Source: Gimesia alba
GTDB taxonomy: Bacteria > Planctomycetota > Planctomycetia > Planctomycetales > Planctomycetaceae
Direction of reading: 5' to 3'
Assembly (NCBI RefSeq): GCF_007744675.1
Contig: NZ_CP036269.1
Location: 1,255,501 to 1,319,500, forward strand
DNA: 64,000 nucleotides
Below, one piece after another: positions 24,277 to 32,622 of the stretch. The notes under the pieces were generated by a model, which saw nothing but the letters and a program-made list of their open reading frames with translations, was not told the origin of the DNA and did not search any database. Numbering within the stretch: position 1 is the stretch's first letter; the number at the start of each line of letters is the position of its first letter. The translations under genes and the position numbers were made by a program.

Positions 24277-27090
24277 TTATGGTTTGATCGTCCGGTTCAA
24301 TGAATAAATCACCGGGTGCTCGGCAGCATGATTGGCTGCGGGATATTTCTCACGAGCCTTCCGTTCAGAGAGTCCGCGGGCTGTATCATCCACTTTATAT
24401 TTCTGATGCAGCTGTCGATGCTGTTCAGAAAGTTCGGTTTGATCCAGTTGGTCATAAATCAATGACAGGCTGTAATGCGCGGTGACATTTTCCGGGTCGA
24501 GTACCAGGGTCTTTTGAAACTGTTTAACAGCCTGATTCAGAAGCTGATCGCGCTGATCCCGATTTTCTTTGGTACGGAATCGCTTGGCTTGATCAAACAG
24601 GTTTTGCCCCAGGTCATTAATGACCACGTAATCTTTGCTGAAATCAAAGCCGCGGCGGGTGCGTTCTTCGGTCTGGTCTTCCAGAACACTACGGAAGTTG
24701 CGTTCGGCTTCTTTCAGGTGTCCCTGTTGTTGATTCACCTTGCCACTCAACCAGGCCAGTGTCCAGGGAGGAGCGGGAGGATCGGTAAACGAAGCTGCTT
24801 TTTGTAAAATCTCAACAGCGTCTTGTAAGCGACCTTCACGGAAATAAACACGTGCCAGATTCAAGGAACCATCATAGCGGCCCAGTTGATCCACTTGCTC
24901 AAATGCTTCAGCGGCCTGTCTCAGTTCCGCTTTGCCTTTCAAGAACAGTCCAATGCCGTAATCATTCCAACGTTGCCATTCGGGAATTTCAACCGTTTTG
25001 TTTTTGATGTCGGCTGTGACTCCTTCCACAGGAAAGGTAATCGTATCAGAGGCAATCGTTGTAATGGGCAGCGTATTGATGTAGGGAACCCCCTTTTTCT
25101 TCCAGGAGAGTTCCTGCCCTTTGGATTCGAGAGATTCCGCGATAAACTGCATGTAGTGCGTATCGAATTTTCGATACTGCAGCTTGGCTTCCACCGTCAC
25201 GGGAGCAGTCAAGTCGTCCGGTAGGTTCAGTTCATAATGGATCGTCTGCCCAGCACCGGGGGGCATCTGATTATTATAGAGAGCGACGAAGATATCCTGT
25301 GCATTGCGTCGGGCAATGCGATTGCCGTCGCGGTCAATCACAAACGCGTTCACAAAGTGAGACCAGGGATCAACAGTGCCATCTTCTTCACGCGAACCGC
25401 TGCGTCCAATGATTCGGTCTCCGCTCTTGACGGTCACATCCAGCCAGATTTCATTCGAGTCAGCTGTACCCTGTGTGAAATGATGTCCGACTTTTAAGGT
25501 ACGGAGCACCGTTTCCAGCAGGTATTTATTTCCCGGTTTTAAAGTCGGGACTTCCGGTCGCAATGGGGCGATCAATTTTCCATCAATGCTGCCTGCTTCC
25601 CGGATGCCGAAGAAATCGACGCGCAGGTTATCTTTGAGAAAATTCTGATGTGCGGCAACAGTTTCCGGATCATTTCGTAATGCGGCAATTGCGGTATTGG
25701 CTGAGGGAAACAGATGATTGTGTACGCTGAGTTCCTTCGAGTCATAGAAGTGGCGGGCGCCAAAGTCATTCGAAGGTTTGGCAGGCATATGACATTTGTT
25801 GCAATTCTCCTGTGCTACAGGCGGATAATAAAAGCTCCGCGCTCCATGTCCTGAAACGCCGCTTAGTAAAAAGGAATCGTAATGGTTCTGCCCGCGCAGG
25901 AATTTGTATTGATTGAGTTCTTCCGGTAAATGTACTTTGTGACATGTGCCACAGAATTCGGTGGACTTGTGCAAATCCTTTAAGAACGTTTTTTTGTGGA
26001 AGGCAGGTTTGGCTTTCACCAGTTGATTATTCACCCACTGTAGAAACGGGTTCTCACTATATGCGAAGGGATAATGAATCGGTTCTTCTATTGTGTAATC
26101 ACTGTTGCCGCGCACGCTGTTGACGTGAGTAATGGCATGGCAGGTCGTGCAGGTGATGCCTGCTTGAGACGTGATATGATTGATATCATCAAAGTTGGGG
26201 TCATCAAATGCGCCACTAAAAAAGGGGACCGGGTCATGACAGCCAGCACAGAAGCGAGATGCCTGCAGATTTCCGTCGCGTTCTAATGAAACTTTGCGCG
26301 TTTCCCGGACCGATGCCAGATAGGCGGGGTTATTAAAGGAACTGAAATGATGCACGCTGTTTTTCCAGTCGGCGTGAGTGTCGGGATGACATTTCTGGCA
26401 GTAGTCGTCCATCATCAAAGCTTGAGCGGGAATGAAATCACCAGTTGATGTTCGTGACAGGGACGGGAAGAAATATTTCTCACCCGAGGCAGGACCGACC
26501 ACATTCCATTTACGGGGATCAGCCGAATGAAACATCAGCATGCCGACTACCATGGCGGTAATCACACCCATATAAGACAGGCCCCCCTTCCAGTGAATTT
26601 TGGGACCAACGAGACGATGCAACCAATACAACCAGAGGGCAAATAGCGGGGAGAGCACATGGCACCAGTACGTGATGGAACGTGCCGTCGGATTTTTCAG
26701 GTCGAATGAACCAATCCGTAATAATAAAATTCCGGAGACCAGCAGCAGGCAGGATGTAATAAAGAGCGCGTAGCCAACTCGTACCGCGCGGCGGTTGAGT
26801 CGATTCTTCGTATTATAAATGTGAACAATGCCAAACAGAATGAACGGCGCCAGAAGCACCAGCCCCAGAATCAAATGTGCCAGAAACATATATTGATAAA
26901 ACCAGTTTTCCAGGGTCTCGCCGCTCAACCAGTCGTACACCGTTATGCTGACCAGATAGATCGAATTCGCACCTAGGAGGGCAACCAATAATAACAGGAG
27001 ATAGAAAACCTTACGCAATTTTGGTCCGATAGCGCGGCGGACGATACGACGCGGCCGTGATTCTGTCACGGGGGAATCAGAGGAACTCAT
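24277..27090 (-). CDS. Membrane pentahaem cytochrome c with C-terminal TPR repeats
   Basis: A 937-residue protein with three regions. Residues about 28-190 contain five transmembrane helices. Helix 2 and helix 4 each carry two His (H72 and H90; H144 and H158), as in diheme cytochrome b bundles. Residues 231-434 hold five CxxCH haem sites: CQKCH at 231, CAGCH at 281, CTTCH at 314, CGTCH at 380 and CNKCH at 430. These have scattered extra His ligands and resemble cytochrome c554/NrfB-type multihaem domains. After a beta-rich stretch, residues about 715-915 form tetratricopeptide-like repeats (LARVYFREGRLQDAVEILQKA, AVKQFQKTLVLDPEN). A route from quinol through membrane haems to periplasmic haems is inferred, not shown. 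The CRTAC1 gene follows 65 bases later. Confidence 0.85.
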   Translation of the reverse strand: MSSSDSPVTESRPRRIVRRAIGPKLRKVFYLLLLLVALLGANSIYLVSITVYDWLSGETLENWFYQYMFLAHLILGLVLLAPFILFGIVHIYNTKNRLNRRAVRVGYALFITSCLLLVSGILLLRIGSFDLKNPTARSITYWCHVLSPLFALWLYWLHRLVGPKIHWKGGLSYMGVITAMVVGMLMFHSADPRKWNVVGPASGEKYFFPSLSRTSTGDFIPAQALMMDDYCQKCHPDTHADWKNSVHHFSSFNNPAYLASVRETRKVSLERDGNLQASRFCAGCHDPVPFFSGAFDDPNFDDINHITSQAGITCTTCHAITHVNSVRGNSDYTIEEPIHYPFAYSENPFLQWVNNQLVKAKPAFHKKTFLKDLHKSTEFCGTCHKVHLPEELNQYKFLRGQNHYDSFLLSGVSGHGARSFYYPPVAQENCNKCHMPAKPSNDFGARHFYDSKELSVHNHLFPSANTAIAALRNDPETVAAHQNFLKDNLRVDFFGIREAGSIDGKLIAPLRPEVPTLKPGNKYLLETVLRTLKVGHHFTQGTADSNEIWLDVTVKSGDRIIGRSGSREEDGTVDPWSHFVNAFVIDRDGNRIARRNAQDIFVALYNNQMPPGAGQTIHYELNLPDDLTAPVTVEAKLQYRKFDTHYMQFIAESLESKGQELSWKKKGVPYINTLPITTIASDTITFPVEGVTADIKNKTVEIPEWQRWNDYGIGLFLKGKAELRQAAEAFEQVDQLGRYDGSLNLARVYFREGRLQDAVEILQKAASFTDPPAPPWTLAWLSGKVNQQQGHLKEAERNFRSVLEDQTEERTRRGFDFSKDYVVINDLGQNLFDQAKRFRTKENRDQRDQLLNQAVKQFQKTLVLDPENVTAHYSLSLIYDQLDQTELSEQHRQLHQKYKVDDTARGLSERKAREKYPAANHAAEHPVIYSLNRTIKP

Positions 27091-27245
27091 GATGACAATT
27101 GATCCTGCACAAAATGGCTTGAGACAAAACTTGCAGTATCCATTGCGCTAAAGAGAAGCGCACGCGCATGCTAGAAATTAATGGAGTATGCACGCTGCAA
27201 GTTTCATGAAACGACAGAAACCATGTTTCTGTTGACGAGCGCGTT

Positions 27246-27650
27246 TCAGAAGCTGGCGCTTTGTGGAGGACGGTCGATTCGTTGTCGAGAGGGACTTGTC
27301 AGCAGCAAAGGGTGAGAACCCGTTGATCCGCAATCAGGTGTGCGAGGCATCATCATTTCTGATGAGCCAGAGCAGGCAGGTTTCATCAGCGTGATCACAA
27401 TCAGCGGAGACTCCGGCGATGGATCTGGCTGGTGGTTCTGGCAGTCAGGACCCGAGCAGGGGCTCTTTTGAGGAGACTGGTCAGGTCGATGCAGCAGGAT
27501 CATTTCAGAATCGTCCGGCTGACCTGCATGTGAGAGGTAATCGCCGCACGTCGCATTCGCTGTCTGGACCGCCGACAAACTCCATACGCACATCGCACCT
27601 GCAAACAGCAGGAAACGGATGGCAGATTGTGGGCACGGTCGGTTTGGCAT
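27246..27650 (-). CDS. Small secreted Cys-containing planctomycetal protein
   Basis: A 134-residue protein of unknown function. Residues 1-33 form a signal peptide ending at NATCGDYL. The ATCGDYL start of the mature part, followed by a C-x-G-P-x-C segment (PCSGPDCQNHQPDPSPE), is a combination I associate with short planctomycetal exported proteins. Later cysteines (KPACSGS, PDCGSTG) could pair in the periplasm. A Pro/Ser-rich composition suggests an extended chain. It lies alone, upstream of and on the opposite strand to the acyltransferase gene. An open frame on the other strand is a shadow. I give no function. Confidence 0.6.
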   Translation of the reverse strand: MPNRPCPQSAIRFLLFAGAMCVWSLSAVQTANATCGDYLSHAGQPDDSEMILLHRPDQSPQKSPCSGPDCQNHQPDPSPESPLIVITLMKPACSGSSEMMMPRTPDCGSTGSHPLLLTSPSRQRIDRPPQSASF

Positions 27651-27807
27651 AGAAACTTTGTATTGAAATAACGAGAAATGACCCCAAAACGCGAACTCTC
27701 CTATTAAATATATACGGATATCTGTTCAAATCCGAGCATAAAATATGGATCCTGTTGATTTTGTTCCGTTTTTATCGGGGAATTGAGCTGAGGTTGCCGG
27801 GAGTGTG

Positions 27808-27821
27808 CCCCCAATTGGGGG
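27808..27821. promoter_or_regulatory. Perfect 14-bp palindrome upstream of the acyltransferase gene
   Basis: CCCCCAATTGGGGG lies 100 bases before the ATG of the LpxL-like gene, in the spacer divergent from the small secreted protein. It could be a dimeric regulator site or a short hairpin; no regulator is known. Confidence 0.3.
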
Positions 27822-27920
27822 TTGACGAATTTTCCAATTCCGAAGACACTTTTACCGCGTTTCGTCGAAATTTCAGGCGAAATCGGAAAACAGAGCAGGG
27901 AAGCTTGGGGGAATCAATTC

Positions 27921-28901
27921 ATGATCAATTGGCGAATGGCACGGTATCGACTGGAATATCTGGTATTCCGTACGTTGGTCTGCATCGTGCGATCTTTACC
28001 GATGAGAGAATCGGTGGCGTTGGCAAAAGGCCTGGCATTTATCATTCATTATTGCCTGCCTCGCAAGCTGACCCGATATAAAGTGGCTGCGGAAAATTTA
28101 CGGACCGCGTTTGGCGAAGAACTTTCCGAGAAAGAAATTGAGCAAACAATCTACCGTATGTGGGTGCATCTATTTCGGATGGTTGTCGAAATCATCCAGT
28201 TGCCTCGAAAGTTACACCGAGGGAATATCTTTGACGTGTTGGATTTTGATTATCCACCGGAACTGATCACCGCCTTATGTTCCGGCAGACCTGTCATTCT
28301 GCTGAGCGGACATTATGGGAACTGGGAAGTGGCTGTCTCGGTCTTTGGACTGTTTGGTTTTCCCATGGGGGTTGTCGCTCGTGAACTGGATAACCCGTTT
28401 CTGAATGAATGGTTTGAGAAATTCCGCCAGCATACTGGACATCGGGCAATGGCGAAAAAGGGCGGCTACGATGATATGGTCGCCACAATTGAACGCCGCG
28501 GACATCTGGCGCTGCTCGGCGATCAGGATGCCGGCAAGCGGGGGTTGTTTGTCAACTTTTTTGGTAAACCGGCTTCCACTTTCAAATCGATCGCGCTGCT
28601 GGCTCTGGAATATCGGGCGTATATCTGTGTGGGTTATGCTCGCAGGCTCCCTGATGATTTCGAAAAGAATCAGTGGGTGAAGTTTGAAATGGGGTGTGAA
28701 CAGTTGATCGATTCCACTCAGTGTGTTTCCAATGATCCGGTGGGTGAGATTACACAGCAGTTTACGACAGCCCTGGAAAATGCGGTGCGAAAATCTCCGG
28801 AACAATATTTCTGGGTTCATCGTCGCTGGAAAAGTGAACCGCGTGTTCGTGCGAAAAAGAAACGCCAGCCAGAACCGCTTCAGGAAAAAAAGGCAGCCTG
28901 A
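27921..28901 (+). CDS. LpxL/HtrB-type lysophospholipid acyltransferase
   Basis: A 326-residue membrane-associated acyltransferase related to the late lipid A acyltransferases, which add secondary acyl chains to a lipid A or phospholipid precursor at the inner membrane. The catalytic H-x4-E motif is seen in LLSGHYGNWEVAV near residue 125. LALLGDQDAGKRGLFVNFFGKPA near 195 is the second family block. A hydrophobic N-terminal stretch (LEYLVFRTLVCIVRSL) anchors it. The ATG at 27921 gives a family-like start and has GGGGGA upstream; a longer frame starting at TTG 27822 was rejected. Target lipid is not certain, though planctomycetes do carry lipid A genes. Confidence 0.85.
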   Translation: MINWRMARYRLEYLVFRTLVCIVRSLPMRESVALAKGLAFIIHYCLPRKLTRYKVAAENLRTAFGEELSEKEIEQTIYRMWVHLFRMVVEIIQLPRKLHRGNIFDVLDFDYPPELITALCSGRPVILLSGHYGNWEVAVSVFGLFGFPMGVVARELDNPFLNEWFEKFRQHTGHRAMAKKGGYDDMVATIERRGHLALLGDQDAGKRGLFVNFFGKPASTFKSIALLALEYRAYICVGYARRLPDDFEKNQWVKFEMGCEQLIDSTQCVSNDPVGEITQQFTTALENAVRKSPEQYFWVHRRWKSEPRVRAKKKRQPEPLQEKKAA

Positions 28902-29047
28902 ATTGATTCATAGGGTCCAGTGAATTACAACCTGAAACAGAGGTTCTGTGTCATTAAGAAAGACCCAGCGGACTGAGAAGCGACCAGTTTGATTGAGTTC
29001 ACTGGTGACAGGCGTCTGGTCTGAGAAAACACCATCCGGAGGAGCAA

Positions 29048-29359
29048 ATGGGGAAAAAAGTACGGATTGCGGATGCGAGTGAAGTTCCCGAAGGTTCAGC
29101 GGGGGAGTTTGTCGCCGAAGATCGGGTGATCGCTTTATTTCATGTGGATCAGCAATATTATGCGATGGACGGCGTCTGTCCGCATGCGGGGGGGCCGCTC
29201 GGTGAGGGGAGCCTGAATGGTACTGTCGTCACTTGCCCCTGGCATGGTTGGCAGTTTGATGTGACGACAGGAAAACATTGCCTGAATGATCGGCTGTGCC
29301 ATCCCACATTTCCGGTTTCTGTAGAAGAAGATGGGATTTACATCGAACTCCCTGAGTAA
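29048..29359 (+). CDS. Rieske [2Fe-2S] ferredoxin, NirD/dioxygenase-ferredoxin type
   Basis: A 103-residue soluble electron carrier. The two cluster-binding motifs are complete: CPHAGGPLGEG (C-x-H) near residue 44 and CPWHGWQFD (C-x2-H) near 64. The small all-beta fold with no transmembrane helix matches the stand-alone ferredoxins that feed oxygenases or form the small subunit of nitrite reductases. GGAGGAGC six bases before ATG is a strong ribosome site. No oxygenase or reductase is adjacent. A HAD hydrolase follows after 27 bases and probably shares the transcript. Confidence 0.92.
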   Translation: MGKKVRIADASEVPEGSAGEFVAEDRVIALFHVDQQYYAMDGVCPHAGGPLGEGSLNGTVVTCPWHGWQFDVTTGKHCLNDRLCHPTFPVSVEEDGIYIELPE

Positions 29360-29386
29360 GTTCTGATAAAGAGAGAGCCAGTTTAC

Positions 29387-30028
29387 GTGACGAAATATAA
29401 AGCGGTCATTTTTGATTGTGATGGGGTGCTGGTTGACAGTGAGACCCTGGGAAACCGTGTGTTGGCAGAAATGATCAGCGAGATCGGGTTCCCGCTATCA
29501 CCCGCACAGGCGGTTCAGCAATTCAAAGGCGGAAAATTGGCCGACTGTCTGGCTGTTGTAGAAGATCAGATGGGGCAAAAATTGCCGGATGATTTCGCAA
29601 CTCAGGTCCGAGCGCAGATGGCAGAAGTGTTTCAGACCGAACTGCAGGCGATTCAGGGAGTCCGTGAAGCACTGGAGTCCATTCCGGTGACCAAATGTGT
29701 TGCTTCTAATGGGCCGGAAGAAAAGATGGCTCTGACTCTCAAGATTACAGATCTGCTCCACTTCTTTGAGGGGCGTATTTTTTCTGCCTATACTTTGGGA
29801 GTCTGGAAACCCGAGCCGGATCTCTATCTCTATGCGGCGTCTCAGATGGGAGTCCAACCCGAAGAATGTGTGGTGATTGAGGACAGTCATCTAGGAGTGC
29901 AGGCGGCGGTGGCTGCGGGGATTCCCGTGCTCGGTTATGCAGACCACAGTTCACCAGCGGAACTCGAAGCAATCGGAGCCAAAACGTTTCGCTCCATGCA
30001 TGAACTTCCCGGCTTACTGGGATTTTAA
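29387..30028 (+). CDS. HAD-superfamily phosphatase (beta-phosphoglucomutase/phosphoglycolate type)
   Basis: A 213-residue hydrolase of subfamily IA. Motif I is VIFDCDGVLVDSE with the nucleophile and acid Asp. Motif II is in KCVASNGPEEKMA. Motif III Lys and IV acidic residues are in VWKPEPDLYLYAA and CVVIEDSHLGVQAA. The helical cap lies between motif I and II, as in sugar-phosphate phosphatases of the YniC/Gph group. Substrate cannot be assigned. The start is GTG, after GAGAGAG. It lies directly downstream of the Rieske gene. A 9-bp hairpin occurs 23 bases after the stop. Confidence 0.9.
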   Translation: MTKYKAVIFDCDGVLVDSETLGNRVLAEMISEIGFPLSPAQAVQQFKGGKLADCLAVVEDQMGQKLPDDFATQVRAQMAEVFQTELQAIQGVREALESIPVTKCVASNGPEEKMALTLKITDLLHFFEGRIFSAYTLGVWKPEPDLYLYAASQMGVQPEECVVIEDSHLGVQAAVAAGIPVLGYADHSSPAELEAIGAKTFRSMHELPGLLGF

Positions 30029-30391
30029 TCGCCGCATTCCTAAAGCGGCACTTTGCCGGAGGCGTGAAGGCCCGGCAAAGATTGCTGTTTGAAAATTCCC
30101 TGATCAGCTTGAATGCGCGAAAATCGCCGGTTGGGTGGTAATTTTTACACACCTGATTTTAGAGTGGGTAAACCGGGTAGACCTTGCAGCCGCTAAAATC
30201 AAAAAAAACTGAACTTTTCAGTCAAGAAGCCAAATTGATTAAGCCGATATTAATAACTGAGTCGGATTTTTTCCGATGATTTAACTTGTTCAGCTTTAGT
30301 CTAATGATTTTTGTTTGCAGGGAAAAGCCTCTGCCTGGCTGCGGATTCAGTCAGTCAAAAATCAACGAGATCGATATAGGAAGGATCCTCC
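30029..30391. other. 363-base spacer before the small two-gene unit
   Basis: No gene is seen. It starts with the CTTTGCCGG hairpin. An 8-bp stem around 30158-30205 (GATTTTAG / CTAAAATC) encloses about 30 bases and is followed by eight A residues. A small TCGGA/TCCGA hairpin comes later, around 30260-30275. The upstream leader of the next gene could therefore be structured RNA, but I match no known riboswitch. Confidence 0.35.
30051..30080 (+). terminator. Possible terminator after the HAD gene
   Basis: A 9-bp stem (CTTTGCCGG / CCGGCAAAG) with a 12-base loop, 22 bases after the HAD stop. There is no proper T run after it, so it may act weakly or with Rho. Confidence 0.4.
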
Positions 30392-30610
30392 ATGCAACAT
30401 CGACTTCGAATTTTCACAGGTGAAGAAGAATCGCTCGAACAGAATGACAGTCTTGTCAACGTTCGTTTTGGGGAAATTGCAGATGCTTTGGCAGAAGCAG
30501 TCTACTATCGTCGCACATGGGTCTCTGATTTTTCAGAAGACGAAGTAAAAATTCCCTCTGATCTTTACGCCATCTTAACTGCCTATAGCCATCTTCGTCC
30601 GGGCGCCTGA
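30392..30610 (+). CDS. Small acidic protein, planctomycetal, unknown function
   Basis: A 72-residue protein that starts MQHRLRIFTGEEES and is acidic in its C-terminal half (WVSDFSEDEVKIPSDL). Predicted as a short beta hairpin followed by helices, cytoplasmic, with no signal. AGGAAGGA upstream of ATG is a good ribosome site. Its stop codon overlaps the ATG of the next gene by one base (TGATG), so the two are very likely translated together. I recognise the general pattern from planctomycetal genomes but cannot name a role. Confidence 0.68.
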   Translation: MQHRLRIFTGEEESLEQNDSLVNVRFGEIADALAEAVYYRRTWVSDFSEDEVKIPSDLYAILTAYSHLRPGA

Positions 30611-31167
30611 TGGTCACGCGGCCTCTGTCTCAAAAATTCCTGATTACCGCACTGGTTCTGGTGGGGCTGTATCTGGTCATTCTGGGAGCACAGCGGGTTT
30701 ATGAACATTATCAGGTGAAGCAGATTTCGCTTGAGTTTGTGCAGGCTCTGGAAACAGGGAATGAAAAGCAAATTCGCGGTCTGCTTACACCTGAAAAAGC
30801 GGATCTGGCTAAGAAATTGAAACAGGACTCACAAGACAGTTCTGCGCCTCTCAACTATCGAATTCTTGACGTCAAATTAGCGGGCGATAAAGCCCAGGTC
30901 AGTATTCAGATTCAGAAAAATGGATATGCCATCAAGCCGGATATTCATTTAGTCAAAAGTCAGACCGGTGTCTGGAAAATTGATGCGATCACACAGGCAA
31001 AGGTCGACCCGCTCTGGTACGACCAGGAAGATCAGCGCTATCGGGAAAAATTAATCAAAGAAAACGTTCCCCCGGAAGAAGTGCAGGGACGCGTCCTTGC
31101 AAAAGAACTCGCACGTTCGTTAAATACAACTGTCGAGGAATCATCACCGGACAAGGTCGATCCCTGA
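30610..31167 (+). CDS. Anchored protein with NTF2-like domain, unknown function
   Basis: A 185-residue protein. An N-terminal hydrophobic anchor (FLITALVLVGLYLVILGA) is followed by an extracytoplasmic alpha+beta domain. The pattern of QISLEFVQALETGNEKQIRGLL, then strands AQVSIQIQKNGYAI and GVWKIDAITQ, resembles the DUF4878/NTF2-like fold of small anchored proteins. The C-terminus is charged. It is translationally coupled to the 72-residue protein and sits 50 bases upstream of the glycerate kinase gene, so all three may be one operon. No enzymatic residue was seen. Confidence 0.65.
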   Translation: MVTRPLSQKFLITALVLVGLYLVILGAQRVYEHYQVKQISLEFVQALETGNEKQIRGLLTPEKADLAKKLKQDSQDSSAPLNYRILDVKLAGDKAQVSIQIQKNGYAIKPDIHLVKSQTGVWKIDAITQAKVDPLWYDQEDQRYREKLIKENVPPEEVQGRVLAKELARSLNTTVEESSPDKVDP

Positions 31168-31217
31168 CGAGTTGCTCGTTTTTTCGTTCATGCCGATTTC
31201 TTTCTTGCGAGGTATTA

Positions 31218-32576
31218 ATGTCTGAGGCTTCTTCTGCGTCCGAACGCGCATTGCAAATCTGGAAAGCAGGTGTCAAAGCCGTCGATTCAGAAGCCCTTGT
31301 TCGTGAGGCTATTCAGATTACCGATCACCGGCTGACTGTCTGTGGGCATTCGATTTCCCTGCAGGGACATGAAAATCTGCTGGTCGTTGGAGCCGGAAAA
31401 GCGGGCAGCGGTATGGCTGCGGGTGTTGAAGCTGCCTTGGATGGCTCATTGCTGGAACAACGCACCTCCGGCTGGGTGAATGTACCTGCAGATTGTGTAC
31501 GGCCTTTATCTCATATTCACCTCTATCCCGCACGACCAGCGAGCTTGAACGAACCCACTGCGGAAGGCGTATATGGCTCCCGGCAAATTCTCCAAAAAAT
31601 TTCCAGCTTACAATCGGATGATATTTGCCTGGTGTTGATTTCAGGAGGGGGGAGTGCGTTATTACCGGCACCTTTGCCTCCGGTCACTCTGGAAGACAAG
31701 CAATTAGTCACGCGGTTACTGATGTCGTCTGGTGCGACCATTCAGGAATTGAACTGTGTACGCAAACAGATTTCGCAAGTTAAAGGAGGTCGGCTCGCTG
31801 CAGCAGCGACCTGTGGAACATTGATTACTTTGATTATCTCCGACGTTGTCGGTGATCCGCTGGATATTATTGCTTCAGGACCAACCGTCGTTGATTCATC
31901 CACTCCAGCTGATGCCTTGGAAATCTTGCGTCGTTTTGTGTTTGATCCACAACAGGTGCCTGAGAGTGTCTGGAGCGTATTAGAGGCGGGACAATCAAGT
32001 GCACCAACACAAGAAGTATCGGGACAGACAAAAGTCATCAACCAGATTATAGGCAGTAACGCGACCGCTCTCCAAGCCGCGAAGCAAGAGGCTGAGGAAG
32101 CAGGTTATGAAATCGTCTCGCTGGGCTCTGAAAATGAAGGGACGGCGTCTGGAACCGGAGTCGAACTGGCAGAACTCTGCCTTAAAATTCGAGACGGTGC
32201 AAGCTCTGTTTCCAAGCCGGCCTGTATCCTGAGTGGGGGAGAGCCCATTGTCGATTTGTCTTCTACACAAAACCCCGGCAAAGGAGGGCGGAACCAGGAA
32301 GTGGTACTGGCTGCAATGCAGCGTCTATGGGAAGAAGACCTTTCTGGCATCTGTATTCTGTCTGGAGGGACAGACGGGGAAGACGGCCCCACCGATGCCG
32401 CTGGCGGCATTCTTGATACTCAAATTCTACAACGTGCACACGCACTAAAGATTGATCCCAGTCTCTTTTTAAACGACCACAATTCCTATCCCTGCCTTGC
32501 TCAGGTTGGTGGGTTATTAAAAACGGGAGCGACCCAGACAAATGTCATGGATTTAAGAGTGGCTTTAGTGGAATAA
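31218..32576 (+). CDS. Glycerate 2-kinase (DUF4147/MOFRL family)
   Basis: Phosphorylates glycerate to 2-phosphoglycerate, feeding glycerate into glycolysis. It is 452 residues long. The N-terminal DUF4147 domain contains VVGAGKAGSGMAAGVE near residue 57 and VLISGGGSALLPAPLPPVTLEDK near 140. The C-terminal MOFRL domain contains CILSGGEPIVDL, GKGGRNQEVVLAAM and ILSGGTDGEDGPTDAAGG. This is the GckA/TtuD class, unrelated to the GlxK kinase family. The ATG at 31218 is preceded by GCGAGG. It lies downstream of two small envelope-type genes, with no evident photorespiratory or serine-cycle genes beside it. Confidence 0.92.
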   Translation: MSEASSASERALQIWKAGVKAVDSEALVREAIQITDHRLTVCGHSISLQGHENLLVVGAGKAGSGMAAGVEAALDGSLLEQRTSGWVNVPADCVRPLSHIHLYPARPASLNEPTAEGVYGSRQILQKISSLQSDDICLVLISGGGSALLPAPLPPVTLEDKQLVTRLLMSSGATIQELNCVRKQISQVKGGRLAAAATCGTLITLIISDVVGDPLDIIASGPTVVDSSTPADALEILRRFVFDPQQVPESVWSVLEAGQSSAPTQEVSGQTKVINQIIGSNATALQAAKQEAEEAGYEIVSLGSENEGTASGTGVELAELCLKIRDGASSVSKPACILSGGEPIVDLSSTQNPGKGGRNQEVVLAAMQRLWEEDLSGICILSGGTDGEDGPTDAAGGILDTQILQRAHALKIDPSLFLNDHNSYPCLAQVGGLLKTGATQTNVMDLRVALVE

Positions 32577-32622
32577 AGCAGCTCTATTCGGCTGGAACAA
32601 ATCGCTTCAGACTGGAACTGGC

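Noticed and set aside
13044-27090. Possible prophage or genomic island
   Set aside because: No integrase, tRNA target or direct-repeat boundary; proteins are typical planctomycete families.
30029-30391. Known riboswitch in the leader of the 72-residue protein
   Set aside because: Stem-loops are present but no conserved core of a known class could be matched.
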